Source of the DNA: Bacteroidales bacterium
Lineage (GTDB): Bacteria > Bacteroidota > Bacteroidia > Bacteroidales > UBA7960
Direction of reading: 5' to 3'
Assembly: GCA_007132825.1 (NCBI GenBank)
Contig: SLNX01000079.1
Location: 1 to 6,302 of the forward strand
DNA length: 6,302 nucleotides
This document shows positions 5,698-6,302 of the stretch, one piece after another. The notes beneath the pieces were generated by a model. The model was given only the letters and a program-made list of their open reading frames with translations. It was not told the DNA's origin and searched no databases. Position 1 is the first letter of the stretch, and each line of letters opens with the position of its first letter. Both the position numbers and the translations under genes were made by a program.

Positions 5698-6302
5698 TTG
5701 AACCGTTATTTGTTATTATTTATTAGCTTGCTGTTTTGCACCATAGGTTTAATTGCGCAAACAGAAAAATCACAAAAAGATGCCTATGATTATCTCAAAG
5801 AAAAAAACGAAGTATATTTCTCTTTTGACAAACCGGATTATGATGTGCTGATTCAATTGTTGAATATTGTTTCGGTTTGTCATGTTTATGATGATGAGGT
5901 GAAGGCTTATGCCAATGCGATTGAGTATGAGCTTTTTCTTGAGTATGGTATTCCCTACAGGGTCCTTCCACACCCCGGGGATGTTGATTTTGACCTCAAT
6001 ATGAAGACCTGGGAGGAGTTGAAGTCCAGGGATCTTACCGAAAGCTGGGATTTCTATCCGACTTATGGAGCCTATGTTGCGCTGATGTATCAGTTTGAGG
6101 CTGATTATCCCGATCTGGTGGAGATCATCAATGCAGGACAGAGTGTTTTGGGCAGAGACATTTTATTTGCCCGAATTTCTCCGCAACTCAATGAACCTCG
6201 ACCTGTTCCTCAGTTTATGTACACTTCAACAATGCATGGCGACGAAACCGCAGGGTTTATTCTGTCACTTCGCCTGATCCATTATCTGATTTCCAATTAT
6301 GG
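5698..6302 (+). CDS. Secreted zinc carboxypeptidase, peptidase M14 family (3' end outside window)
   Basis: The first 201 codons of an exported metallocarboxypeptidase, open to the window end. The only start before the signal peptide is a TTG at 5698; an in-frame stop lies at 5677 and the next in-frame ATG is at 6001, well inside the domain. The N-terminus (MNRYLLLF...) has Arg3, a hydrophobic core and a signal peptidase site near GLIA|Q (about residue 20). Residues about 35-95 resemble the N-terminal propeptide-like domain of Bacteroidota M14 enzymes (EVYFSF..., AYANAIEYELFLEYGIPY). The peptidase domain begins at about 121 with SWDFYPTYGAYVALM, then GQSVLGRDILFARIS, and holds the zinc motif H180-G-D-E183 (HxxE) in YTSTMHGDETAG. 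The third zinc ligand His and the catalytic Glu would lie beyond the window. Many relatives end in a type IX secretion sorting domain; that cannot be checked here. It lies 55 nt after dapA on the same strand. It would trim C-terminal residues from extracellular peptides. Confidence 0.88.
   Translation, partial: MNRYLLLFISLLFCTIGLIAQTEKSQKDAYDYLKEKNEVYFSFDKPDYDVLIQLLNIVSVCHVYDDEVKAYANAIEYELFLEYGIPYRVLPHPGDVDFDLNMKTWEELKSRDLTESWDFYPTYGAYVALMYQFEADYPDLVEIINAGQSVLGRDILFARISPQLNEPRPVPQFMYTSTMHGDETAGFILSLRLIHYLISNY

Overview
The window looks like chromosomal DNA from a member of the phylum Bacteroidota. This rests on protein families typical of that phylum: a DUF6913-type protein upstream of dapA, a two-part acyloxyacyl hydrolase/PagL-like barrel, and an M14 carboxypeptidase with a Bacteroidota-style N-terminal region. 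It also rests on moderate A+T content, weak or absent Shine-Dalgarno sequences, and a TAnnTTTG-type -7 promoter element. The genus cannot be named from the sequence alone. No RNA gene, CRISPR array, insertion sequence, integrase or phage gene was seen.

Layout. (1) 16-1671 (+) encodes a lipoprotein solute-binding protein of the family 5 (OppA/DppA-like) peptide ABC importers, with no permease or ATPase gene in view. (2) 1696-2820 (+) encodes an exported outer-membrane beta-barrel of the lipid A deacylase/acyloxyacyl hydrolase type. (3) 2825-3601 (-) encodes a PhnP-like metallo-beta-lactamase-fold phosphodiesterase, convergent with gene 2 and only 4 nt from it. (4) A 114-nt divergent spacer (3602-3715) carries a good minus-strand -7 element. 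(5) 3716-4228, 4216-4761 and 4761-5642 (+) form a tight, overlapping three-gene cluster: flavin-reductase-like FMN protein, DUF6913-type protein and DapA. (6) After a 55-nt gap, the first 201 codons of a secreted zinc carboxypeptidase (M14) start at a TTG at 5698 and run off the window end.

Functionally the window is mixed. Three genes act at the envelope or outside the cell (peptide-binding lipoprotein, lipid A-modifying barrel, secreted carboxypeptidase). The central plus-strand cluster is cytosolic and ends in the committed step of lysine/diaminopimelate synthesis. The overlaps suggest that the flavin protein, the DUF6913 protein and DapA are translated in a coupled way, but no common pathway can be proven from sequence. 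The main points for a second look are the poorly characterised DUF6913 gene locked to dapA, a DapA that seems to lack most of the lysine-feedback ligands, a PagL-like enzyme with Asn where PagL has its catalytic Glu, and non-ATG starts for two or three of the genes. I did not find a clear new defence, mobile or biosynthetic system.
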